Source of the DNA: Ascidia mentula
Lineage: Eukaryota > Chordata > Ascidiacea > Phlebobranchia > Ascidiidae
Direction: 5' to 3'
NCBI GenBank assembly: GCA_947561715.1
Contig: OX387200.1
Location: 12,092,501-12,156,500, forward strand
Length of the DNA stretch: 64,000 nucleotides
The position numbers were made by a program, and so were the translations under genes. Shown here in pieces: positions 54,501 to 62,898 of this stretch (positions within the stretch are counted from its first letter, which is position 1; each line of letters starts with the position of its first letter). The notes below the pieces were generated by a model. It saw only the letters and a list, made by a program, of their open reading frames with translations. It was not told the origin of the DNA and did not search any database.

Positions 54501-55906
54501 ACGTTGAGCAACCGCAAAAGCAATACTGGAATACCAGCGTTTTCCACTGTATAACAAAGCTTGTACTGATAAAAATTATTTTTTATCGAAAAGTCGTATA
54601 CTGCAAAATGGACAAGTACTGAAATCTCATAGTTTCATACGTTGTGCAACCGCAAAAGCAATACTGGAGTACCAGCGTTTTCCACTCTATAATAAAGCTT
54701 GTACTGAAAAAAATATTTTTCATCGAAAAGTCATATACTGCAAAATGGACAAGTGCTGAAATTGCATAGTTACGTACGTTGTGCAACCGCAAAAGCAATA
54801 CTGGAGTATCAGCGTTTTCCACTGTATAATAAAGCTTGTACTGAAAAAAATTATTTTTTATCGAAAAGTCATATACTGCAAAACGGACAAGTACTGAAAT
54901 CTCATAGTTTCATACGTTGTGCAACCGCAAAAGCAATACTGGAGTATCAGCGTTTTCCACTGTATAATAAAGCTTGTACTGCAAAAAAATATTTTTCATC
55001 GAAAAGTCATATACTGCAAAATGGACAAGTGCTGAAATCGCATAGTTACATACGTTGTGCAACCGCAAAAGCAATACTGGAGTATCAGCGTTTTCCACTG
55101 TATAATAAAGCTTGTACTGCAAAAAAATATTTTTCATCGAAAAGTCATATACTGCAAATTGGAAAAGTGCTGAAATCGCACAGTTGCATACGTTGTGCAA
55201 CCGCAAAAGCAATACTGGAATACCAGCGTTTTCCACTGTATAACAAAGCTTGTACTGAAAAAAATTATTTTTTGTCGAAAAGTCATATACTGCAAAATGG
55301 ACAAGTACTGAAATCTCATAGTTACATACGTTGTGCAACCGCAAAAGCAATACTGGAGTACCAGCGTTTTCCACTGTATAATAAAGCTTGTACTGAAAAA
55401 AATTATTTTTTATCGAAAAGTCATATACTGCAAAATGGACAAGTGCTGAAATCGCATAGTTACATACGTTGTGCAACCGCAATAGCAATACTGGAGTATC
55501 AGCGTTTTCCACTGTATAATAAAGCTTGTACTGCAAAAAAATATTTTTCATCGAAAAGTCATATACTGCAAAATGGACAAGTGCTGAAATCGCATAGTTA
55601 CAAACGTTGTGCAACCGCAAAAGCAATACTGGAATATCAGCGTTGTCCACTGTATAACAAAGCTTGTACTGAAAAAAATTATTTTTTGTCGAAAAGTCAT
55701 ATACTGCATAATGGACAAGTGCTGAAATCGCATAGTTACATACGTTGTGCAACCGCAAAAGCAATACTGGAGTATCAGCGTTTTCCACTGTATAATAAAG
55801 CTTGTACTGAAAAAAATTATTTTTTATCGAAAAGTCATATACTGCAAAATGGACAAGTGCTGAAATCGCATAGTTACATACGTTGTGCAACCGCAAAAGC
55901 AATACT

Positions 55907-55910
55907 GGAG
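55907..55910. repeat. Target-site duplication GGAG, left copy
   Basis: GGAG directly precedes the left LTR and is repeated directly after the right LTR at 62895-62898. The uninterrupted monomer reads AATACTGGAGTATCAG, so removing the element and one GGAG restores a normal monomer. Four to six base pairs is usual for this superfamily. Every monomer contains GGAG, so the case rests on exact register as well as on the four bases. Confidence 0.88.
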
Positions 55911-55975
55911 TGTAACACGACCAGCTAGCCTTGTCACAGGGGTTTGACCGCACCGTCAGGAAAGAACAGTATTCT

Positions 55976-55981
55976 TTTATT
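55976..55981 (-). promoter_or_regulatory. Polyadenylation hexamer AATAAA in the 3' LTR
   Basis: On the minus strand the LTR contains GAAATAAAAG, about 390 bp into its 457 bp and about 65 bp before its end. This is a plausible place for the R region and cleavage site. The matching copy in the 5' LTR lies at 62503-62508. Confidence 0.6.
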
Positions 55982-55988
55982 TCTGCGG

Positions 55989-56006
55989 CACAGTTAACAA
56001 ACTGTG
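55989..56006. other. Perfect 7-bp stem hairpin next to the poly(A) signal in the LTR
   Basis: CACAGTT - AACA - AACTGTG forms a seven-base-pair stem with a four-base loop. On the minus strand it ends about 7 bp upstream of the AATAAA hexamer. The 5' LTR holds the same structure at 62516-62533. The position suggests an RNA structure in or near R, but function is inferred only. Confidence 0.55.
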
Positions 56007-56367
56007 ACACGTTCACTAAACAAACAAACACATATTAGCGAACAGTCACATGCAACATAACAGACAACATTATTGAACTCACCAATACAAGATGCATAAG
56101 GACCGACTTCGAATAGCATTCGGTTGCACCAGGTGAATTTACGTTATGCAGTCACTATTTTGTTATCAACTTAAGTCAATTCACTGCAATTTACAACAGA
56201 TATTTAATCACCAAAAACAGTTTAATGCACGCGGACAAGTTCAACACGTGGCAAACATTAAGACTGCTGGCACTAGTCTTGCATCATACAATTGGTAGGG
56301 GCATTGTGACGTTTCCATTATTGTGAAATTTCCTCACATGGAAAGTTACGCGCACAGAAATCTTACA

Positions 56368-56380
56368 CTCCCCCCCAAAA
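56368..56380 (-). promoter_or_regulatory. Polypurine tract of the Pao/BEL element
   Basis: On the minus strand TTTTGGGGGGGAG runs directly into the TGTAAG start of the 3' LTR. A purine run in exactly this place primes plus-strand DNA synthesis in LTR retroelements. It also fixes the element's orientation, independently of the coding region. Confidence 0.85.
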
Positions 56381-56449
56381 TTGATAAGTCGCAGCGACGT
56401 TCAATTTTTACAACACAATTTCGACGCGCGTTTGTATCAATCGTTTATC

Positions 56450-57720
56450 AGTGTTTCTCAGCGACCATTGTCGCCGGGTCATCGTGTGGCAGGTGATCGT
56501 CTCCTCTCCCATCAACTGGTACGACCACACACAGCTTGTGAATGGGTCTTCGCACAATCGTTCCTCTCGATCGAATTCGAACACTGCGGACCACACCAAA
56601 GTCATCAGGATTGGTTGATTCAACGCGACCGATCGACCAAGAACGTCTGGGGGCAGCATCATCAACCAGAAGGACAACATCACCGACCTGGACATTTCTT
56701 TTCTCATGATGCCACTTCTGGCGAGCGATGATTGCACGCAAGTATTCCCGGGACCATCGTCTCCAAAATTGATCTGCAATATATTGGACCTTGCGCCAAC
56801 CCCGGCGCGCGTAGCAGTCCCGATCACTTGTGACGGTTGGAGGCATCCCTCCGGACGGATTTATCCTTAGCAAGTGATTAGGTGTCAATGGTGACTCACC
56901 AACGTCATCAAGTGTGACCGGAGTCAGGGGTCGCGAGTTGATAATTGATTCCGCTTCAAGCAGAAACGTTTGCAGTTGATCATCGTTGAGGACTCGTTCG
57001 TTCGTCAGCAAGGAGAGGACGCGTCGAACAGACCGAATCATCCTTTCCCAGGCACCTCCCATGTGACTTGCACCAGGTGGGTTAAAGTGCCACTGAACTT
57101 CTTTCTTTTTGAAGAACTCTTCTATTTGGTTCTGGTTCCATTCACGTACGGCGTCACGAAGAACACGCGCAGCACCCACAAAATTCGTGCCGTTATCGGA
57201 ATAAATTTGCAGCACTTCGCCGCGACGAGCAATAAATCTGCGAAAGGCATTTATAAAGGCATCGGTGCTTAGGTCATGTGCCACCTCGAGATGAATTGCT
57301 CTTGTAGTTAGGCATGTAAAGAGACAACCCCATCTCTTAACTTCGCAGCGCCTTTGCTTGACGACTAGAGGTCCGAAATAATCGACTCCTGTAAATGCAA
57401 AGGGAAATTCATTCATTTGCAGGCGAGCTGGCGGTAAATTGGACATAATTTGCCCTTCAGGCTTTGCGTTGCGACGCCGGCATACCAAACATGCGCGGAG
57501 AACACGTCGCACCGCCACTGCACCTTTAACGATCCAATAGCGTTGGTTCATCTGGGACAGAATGTGGTTCACGCCAGAATGTCAACACTCTGCATGGAAA
57601 TGGGAAATTAGCAACTCAGTCAGGTACGAGTTGTGAGGCAAAATGGCAGGATGTCGGGCCTCAAAAGGAATAGGCGCCTTTTCCAAACGACCGCCAACCC
57701 TAAGCATTCCATCAATCATC
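56450..57720 (-). mobile_element. Integrase part with DUF5641-like C-terminus
   Basis: A zinc-binding region with CLVCRRRNAKP lies upstream of the catalytic core. The core shows FTGVDYFGPL (D near 57383), IYSDNGTNFVGA (D near 57197) and HMGGAWERMIRSV (E near 57047), the D,D,E set of retroviral-type integrases. After it come NSRPLTPVTLDD and then a Trp/Arg-rich segment (FWRRWSREYL, VQVGDVVLLVDD, WSIGRVEST) of the DUF5641 type that closes Pao/BEL polyproteins. It would join the DNA copy to the genome with a short target duplication, as seen here. Confidence 0.9.
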
Positions 57721-58157
57721 ACAGGATCCATACGAAAAACTGCCGATGACTTGCTTGGTTTCTTCAAGTTTCCATCTGGGGTAATTGCTATCATCCATTG
57801 TGAGAAATGACCTCGTTGCACATATTTCACCAACTCGGCTTCAGCCGTCTGCAGCTCATCAACTCTCAGGGCCGAGGAGCCAAATCTCGCGGTTCTCGCA
57901 CTTCGCAGAACTGCCTTCAAACGCAAAAACCATGCAGCGGCACGTTTAAGTTGATACAACGAAGAAAATTTCGTTATTAAAACATCTGTGGGAGGACATT
58001 TCTCTACCACAGTAAACACACCACAAGGTTTCTTATCAAATACATTAACCTCAACCGGATCTGTAGCAGCGTCACCAAACATATTTGGCCAGCAGTCGGG
58101 CGTCCTCTTGAGAAACGATGGTCCGTCAAACCACAATTCACTCCTCACCAGGGCATC

Positions 58158-58565
58158 GGCTGAGACTCCCCTCGAAGCCAAATCAGCAGGGTTTTCCGTC
58201 GTCGGAACATGTTTCCAGTTCTTCACACAGGTATTCTTCTCGATCATTGCCAAACGACGAGAGACAAACAACGGAAATCTTCGTTTATCATTTTTAATGC
58301 TTTGCAGCACCACAGACGAATCCGTCCAAAATATAGAGGGACGCAGGTCCAAACACATTTCCTTTCTGACAATCAGTTCCACGTCCACAGCCAGAACAGC
58401 AGCCATCAATTCCAACCGTGGAATAGAATTTTCACCCTGGGGTGTTAGGCGACATTTACTCATAACCAAGGTACAGGTCACTTCGCTTTCTTTATTCGTT
58501 GATCGGAGGTAGCACACAGCTCCGTAGGCTTCTTTGGATGCGTCAGCAAACACATGAAGTTGACT
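58158..58565 (-). mobile_element. RNase H part
   Basis: Motifs in order: LHVFADASKEAYGAVCY with the first acidic residue, IPRLELMAAVLAV with the glutamate, FWTDSSVVLQSI with an aspartate, and TTENPADLASRGVSA at the end. The ADAS...E...TDS series is the RNase H core of Pao/BEL elements. It would remove the RNA template during reverse transcription. Confidence 0.88.
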
Positions 58566-59012
58566 TCTTATCACATTGGCGCTGACACCAAATCCAAATG
58601 ATCGTGGAATGCGCCTTTCCTGCAGGCTGTGTAAGCAGACTAACCACTTCTCCCATTTTCGTAAGTCCTTAGCAGGCATCTCTTCGTCCCATTCAATTTC
58701 TTGCTTGCACAAGCTCCTATAAATGAGCCGGGCTCTCAACACGACGGGGGTAACAAAACCCAATGGGTCGAATAGAGAATTCATAGTTGACAAGAGGCCT
58801 CGGCGAGTGCGCGGCTTCATTGGCAACGAAACAGCAAACAGAAATGCGTCAGCATGAACATTCCACTGTATACCAAGCACACGCTCTTGTAATTCAGCAT
58901 CCAGTGGGCGCACCTGCAAAGCCATTGATAATTCATTTTCCGGTAAGCGATCAAGAATCTCCTTGCAGTTTGACAACCACTTGGTCAAGCGAAATCCACC
59001 CTTCTCAAGCAA

Positions 59013-59525
59013 GGAGCGCAGACCATCGACAAGCTGTAATCCAGTTTCAACGTCTGTCACCGATGTGAGGCAGTCATCGACGTAAAAATTACGTTCAACC
59101 GTAGAGGCAACAATGGGTTCAAATTCACTCCCAAAATCACTAGCGGTTTGACGTAAACAAAAGGTTGCGCAGCTTGGAGACGAAGTTGCCCCGAAGAGAT
59201 GTACATTCATTCTGTGGGGCACAGGTTCACCTGACAGGTTCCCACCAGGCCACCAAAGGAAACGCAAACTGTCACGATCACGAGGGGCAACTCTCACTTG
59301 GTAAAACATGGCCTCAATGTCAGCTACCAAGGCAATCGGCGACTTGCGGAAACGCAACAAGACGCCAAGTAGACTGTTGACAAGATCAGGACCTTGCATC
59401 AACGTTTGGTTCAAAGACAGTCCACGGTATTGAGCTGCGCAATCATACACAACACGCAACTTACCAGGTTTGTGAGGGTTCACAACACCATGATGAGGTA
59501 TGTACCACGTCCGATGTTTGGTAAT
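59013..59525 (-). mobile_element. Reverse transcriptase part
   Basis: Preceded by a peptidase-A17-like linker (about 59530-59870). Visible motifs are KLRVVYDCAAQY, LVADIEAMFYQV with the first catalytic aspartate, HLFGATSSPSCA, and YVDD near 59073-59084 with the catalytic aspartate pair. HLFGATSSPS in place of the Gypsy-type FGL.NAP block fits Pao/BEL. Confidence 0.92.
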
Positions 59526-59942
59526 CAGTTTCTCCTCCGGTACTTCTTCGGCAAATCCTTTGTCGATTGTTGCTTGCATTTGCTCAGCGTACTTCTGATG
59601 CATTTTCTCGTCGTTGCTCAATCGACGTTTCAACGATTCTAATCTTTTGTTGGCCATCTTCAGATTGTTAGGCAAAACTTGGTGATCATGTCTCCACGGC
59701 AGTGGCAATTCATAATGTCCATCAATGTATTGAACGGAGTCCTTCATCAATTGGTACGCCCTCCGATCTTCCCTGGAGAAAGGACTTCCAAACAATTCGT
59801 CTTCTTCTTTGGGGATCAGGTCACTCTCGTCGCTTAGAAACATGGTATGGGCGGTGTCCATGACGCAAGTAAAGTTGGCATCTGCAGCAGATTTGCGTAC
59901 AGCCTCGAGCGATCGACCTAGCAAAGACCATCCAAGAGGCGT

Positions 59943-60395
59943 CTTCACGGCATCTGGGCATTCGTCGTTTCCAGGACGACTGCACTGTACACGATGTGCC
60001 ACAGGTACATTAGCACCAATCAACAATGTGACAGTTCCACCAGCAATGGAAGACAGTTGTAGACTCCTTATTGATGGGTGCATCTTCCGAGTTTTCCAGG
60101 TGGGAGACTTGTTCGGTTTCACAGGTATTTGTTCAACAACCACTACTTCTGGCAAGTTTATTTGCTCACCTCCATCAAGTGGTTCGACTGACACAGAAAT
60201 TGCGATTGTGTCCAGTTTTTGCGGTGTCGTCATTGTGTTCAACAAAATTTGTTTGGGTCGTCCAGACGCACCTAATTTGTCTACCAACTTACGTTCACAA
60301 AACGTTGTGGTTGAACCCTGATCCAGAAAAGCGTACGTGGCAATGGAAGTGGTCCCATGGCGAACAACGACAGGTACAACATTCAGGTACACACT
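59943..60395 (-). mobile_element. Aspartic protease part (DUF1758-like)
   Basis: Follows the zinc knuckles. The active-site motif AFLDQGSTTTFC lies near residue 674 (about 60323); LDxGS with an aspartate is the retropepsin signature, and the Q form is common in Pao/BEL. The downstream LLIGANVPVAH and TPLGWSLLGR are typical of the same domain. It would cut the gag-pol polyprotein. Confidence 0.85.
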
Positions 60396-60491
60396 AGACG
60401 CGTTGACACTTGCACTGTACTCGCGACTTCGGATCGTAGCACAAGCAGGATTGTCATTCTTTACCCCTTCGGATACAGTAGGAGGGGCTGG

Positions 60492-62342
60492 GTAATGCAG
60501 CAATTTGTGGTGCGATTTACCATCGCATCCGTTGACTAAACAACTTTGACTGGAATCACAGTCTCTAGCACGGTGGCCAGCCCTTAAACACTTAAAACAC
60601 AAACCCATTGAACGCACGAACCTGCGTCGATCATTCCACGACATTTTCCTAAACTGGACACATGCGTCAAGAGAATGGCTCCCGTTGCACAACAAACACT
60701 TCATTGGCACGTGTTTTTTGTCCTTAATTTTCGGCGCAGAAGTCGCCACAGTGCTGTGCGCAATTGCCTTCGGCCGGCGGCTTCCTTTGTTGTCTTCCTT
60801 TGATGAATACAGCGCCTTACCAAAAATCGAGTTTGCAACCTTGCTTTTTAGTGCTACAAACTCTGTAAGAGTCGCAAAGGTAGCTCGTTTTTCAGTGTCA
60901 TGTTCAATCTGTGCGGACATCGAAACCCAGTCCTTTCGCATGCTAAACGGGAGTTTCCTAATAACAGCCAACATGACATCCATGGAATCAACACTAGAAG
61001 CATGTCTTATCTCACCATGTAGTGCCGTACAGCATTTGTCCAACAGCACAGATAATTTCATAAGACCATCGGGGTCGTTGTCCTTGACAACAGGAGCTGA
61101 CATCAGCTGTTCTTCGCATCTTTGTGCGATAATGTGAGGTTGGCCATATTCGTTATACAAGGTTTGCCAGGCAAGCCTGTACCCTTCGGCTGGATCTTTC
61201 GCGTTAAAGCGTTCAATTTTTTCCCTAATATGGGGTTTACAGTGCTGTACCAAATACAACAGCCGCATCTCATCATTGTGGGCCTTCTTAGCAATGTAGG
61301 TATCAAACTGTCGTACGAATAGCCAGTAATTTAGTGAATCACCATCAAATTTGGTTACTTCAGGACTCGGCAAGTTCACATGGTATGCGTCCTGATACGT
61401 CTTTGGTAGTGGCGAGATATTTTGGGGACTAGGGCAACATCTATTTGCGTCTGCACGAGGGATTTCACCAAACGTACCAGTCCTATGCTTCTCGATGCGT
61501 GGTGCGGGCACGTTCACGGGCGCTTCCATTTGTTGCGCATTTGACCTAATTTGTGGACACGAGCCCCGTACAGCATTTGACGGCAACTGTGAGTTCGTAT
61601 GTTGAAAAACATTTGACAGTAATCGTGGGCGAGGGATAGAAATTGAACTACCTTTTGTAACAGACGCCAGGCTTGAATTACCGATAGACTCTTCCTCCCA
61701 TGCCTCCACTTCAGCTTCAGCGAGTTGCAAATCGTGGCGCATTTGCGCAGCGTGCTTCTCCGCTTCTTCGCTGATGCGCCGGGCTTCATTCTCTGCCTCA
61801 CGTCGAATTCGTTCTGCCTCCAGCTCGGCCGTACGACGTGCACGATCTGCTTCCAGCTCGGCCGTACGACGTAATCTATCTGCTTCTTCTGAGGCCCTTC
61901 GTACATTTTCGGCTTCTTGAGCACTTGCGAATTTCGCAAGCTTTAGTTTCACCTTACTGCGTCGAATTTCACTTCGTATAGAACTCGAGGTTGAATTTCT
62001 ACTCGAGTGAACAGACAACGCGTCGACTGGTGACAATGGTAGGGGAACGGATCTAGGCTGCGGGTCATGCAGCTTCGATATCCACGTTGCGACCCTTTCA
62101 TCGAATTTTTGCTTGTTTTGGCAATAATCTCGCTCACGCGAGATTATCTCAGGTAGTTTATCAGTATCCGACATATTTGAGTGAAGTTCAATTAGCTTAT
62201 CAAAGTTTGCATTTACTTGGGGCAGGAACTCACGTAGCGCTGAAAGATCTTGCGGCTTCTTCATAAGACTCTCTGCGCAAGCGTAGCTATCTTGTAGAGC
62301 CTTTAAAGCCTCTGCTATTTCGTTTTCTTGATCTTCCGTCAT
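60492..62342 (-). mobile_element. gag part: coiled coil, DUF1759-like region, zinc knuckles
   Basis: The first 617 or so residues. Residues about 140-215 are a charged, Ala/Glu/Arg-rich heptad-like stretch (TAELEADRARRTAELEAER) expected to form a coiled coil. Residues about 325-505 resemble the DUF1759 gag of Pao elements (KFDGDSLNYWLFVRQFDTYI, then EYGQPHIIAQRCEEQL). Residues about 549-617 hold Cys/His clusters: CLLCNGSHSLDAC and the CCHC knuckle CFKCLRAGHRARDC, which would bind nucleic acid. The domain names come from recall of family patterns and were not searched. Confidence 0.82.
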
Positions 62343-62437
62343 ACGGTTTACTTGTGATGCAATTTCACGGCAATGTCCGTGGTGACCAAATCAATCGTCG
62401 ATCCTTCGCTTGTTGACGATTCCTAGTTTGTTAACGA
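62343..62437 (-). other. Leader between 5' LTR and gag
   Basis: About 95 bp between the end of the 5' LTR and the gag start codon. A primer-binding site is expected right after the LTR, but the first bases (TCGTTAACAAACTAGG) do not show the usual TGG start. A TGGTCACCACGG segment lies about 50 bp further in, so its role as a primer site is doubtful. The tRNA primer is not assigned. Confidence 0.5.
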
Positions 62438-62894
62438 TGTAACACGACCAGCTAGCCTTGTCACAGGGGTTTGACCGCACCGTCAGGAAAGAACAGTATT
62501 CTTTTATTTCTGCGGCACAGTTAACAAACTGTGACACGTTCACTAAACAAACAAACACATATTAGCGAACAGTCACATGCAACATAACAGACAACATTAT
62601 TGAACTCACCAATACAAGATGCATAAGGACCGACTTCGAATAGCATTCGGTTGCACCAGGTGAATTTACGTTATGCAGTCACTATTTTGTTATCAACTTA
62701 AGTCAATTCACTGCAATTTACAACAGATATTTAATCACCAAAAACAGTTTAATGCACGCGGACAAGTTCAACACGTGGCAAACATTAAGACTGCTGGCAC
62801 TAGTCTTGCATCATACAATTGGTAGGGGCATTGTGACGTTTCCATTATTGTGAAATTTCCTCACATGGAAAGTTACGCGCACAGAAATCTTACA
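62438..62894 (-). repeat. 5' LTR of the Pao/BEL element
   Basis: 457 bp, same sequence as 55911-56367 at every base I compared. On the minus strand it begins TGTAAGATTTC and ends GTCGTGTTACA. Being upstream of gag-pol on the minus strand, it should carry the promoter. I see no convincing TATA box at a definite distance from a start site. Confidence 0.95.
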
Positions 62895-62898
62895 GGAG
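62895..62898. repeat. Target-site duplication GGAG, right copy
   Basis: Right-hand partner of 55907-55910, directly after the terminal CA of the right LTR and followed by TATCAGCG of the interrupted monomer. Confidence 0.88.

Larger units (their letters stand above)
1..55910. repeat. 138-bp satellite array, left arm (about 405 monomers)
   Basis: Head-to-tail tandem repeat with a period of 138 bp; the anchor TACGTTGTGC recurs at 1, 139, 277, 415, 553 and onward through the arm. The monomer is A+T-rich (35.5% G+C in one consensus-like copy). Each normal copy holds a HindIII site (AAGCTT), a central A-run/T-run core, a TCGAAAAGTCAT segment and a GTTG-TG-CAAC dyad. The 10-mer TACTGCAAAA occurs twice per type A monomer, 35 bp apart. 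Two main types alternate irregularly: type A (GCA7TAT5CATCG) and type B (GA7TTAT6ATCG). Copies differ by a limited set of recurrent substitutions that travel together in blocks, so the array has higher-order structure. No spacers or unique DNA interrupt the arm. The function is not known from sequence; centromeric or heterochromatic satellite is the usual role for such arrays. I do not recognise the family. Confidence 0.97.
55911..56367 (-). repeat. 3' LTR of the Pao/BEL element
   Basis: 457 bp, identical to the 5' LTR by eye. It lies directly against the polypurine tract at 56368-56380 and against the left satellite arm. It supplies the polyadenylation signal for the element's transcript; read-through from here would run into the minus strand of the satellite. 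Confidence 0.95.
56448..62342 (-). pseudogene. gag-pol coding region of the Pao/BEL element (about one break)
   Basis: Minus-strand coding region filling nearly all the DNA between the leader and the polypurine tract, read here as a fossil with about one break. The order is gag (coiled coil, DUF1759-like region, zinc knuckles), aspartic protease, peptidase-A17-like segment, reverse transcriptase, RNase H, integrase, DUF5641-like end. Pao/BEL elements normally make one gag-pol polyprotein that their own protease cuts; gag forms the particle, and pol copies and inserts the DNA. The start is the ATG at 62342, the first in the leader's open frame, followed by MTEDQENEIAEALK. The region is clearly less A+T-rich than the satellite around it. 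No envelope-like gene follows. Confidence 0.9.
55911..62894 (-). mobile_element. Pao/BEL LTR retrotransposon, near-complete, young
   Basis: A 6984-bp element lying on the minus strand inside the satellite. It has two 457-bp LTRs (TGT...ACA ends), a 4-bp target duplication, a polypurine tract against the 3' LTR and a gag-pol region in the order gag, protease, reverse transcriptase, RNase H, integrase. The family call rests on a DUF1759-like gag, a protease with an LDQGST active-site motif, a peptidase-A17-like segment before the reverse transcriptase, YVDD, and a C-terminal DUF5641-like part after the integrase. These are hallmarks of Pao/BEL and not of Gypsy or Copia. There is no envelope gene. 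The LTRs look identical by eye, so the insertion is recent. The element looks near-whole, with about one break in the coding region. Confidence 0.95.

Noticed and set aside
1-55910. CRISPR array
   Set aside because: The whole 138-bp unit is repeated with no unique spacers, and there are no cas genes; this is tandem satellite DNA.
54910-56031. Fusion open frame running from the 3' LTR into the satellite on the minus strand
   Set aside because: It opens with GTG and has no upstream in-frame ATG. It arises because the satellite frame is open beside the LTR end. Read-through transcription is possible, but a protein is not supported.
56381-56731. Plus-strand open frames inside the retrotransposon (also 57988-58512, 59809-60321 and 60685-61137)
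   Set aside because: They are antisense shadows of the gag-pol coding region and resemble no known protein.
55911-62894. Gypsy, Copia or retrovirus-like identity for the element
   Set aside because: The LDQGST protease, the A17-like linker, HLFGATSSPS with YVDD, and the DUF5641-like end point to Pao/BEL. Copia has integrase before reverse transcriptase, and no envelope gene is present.
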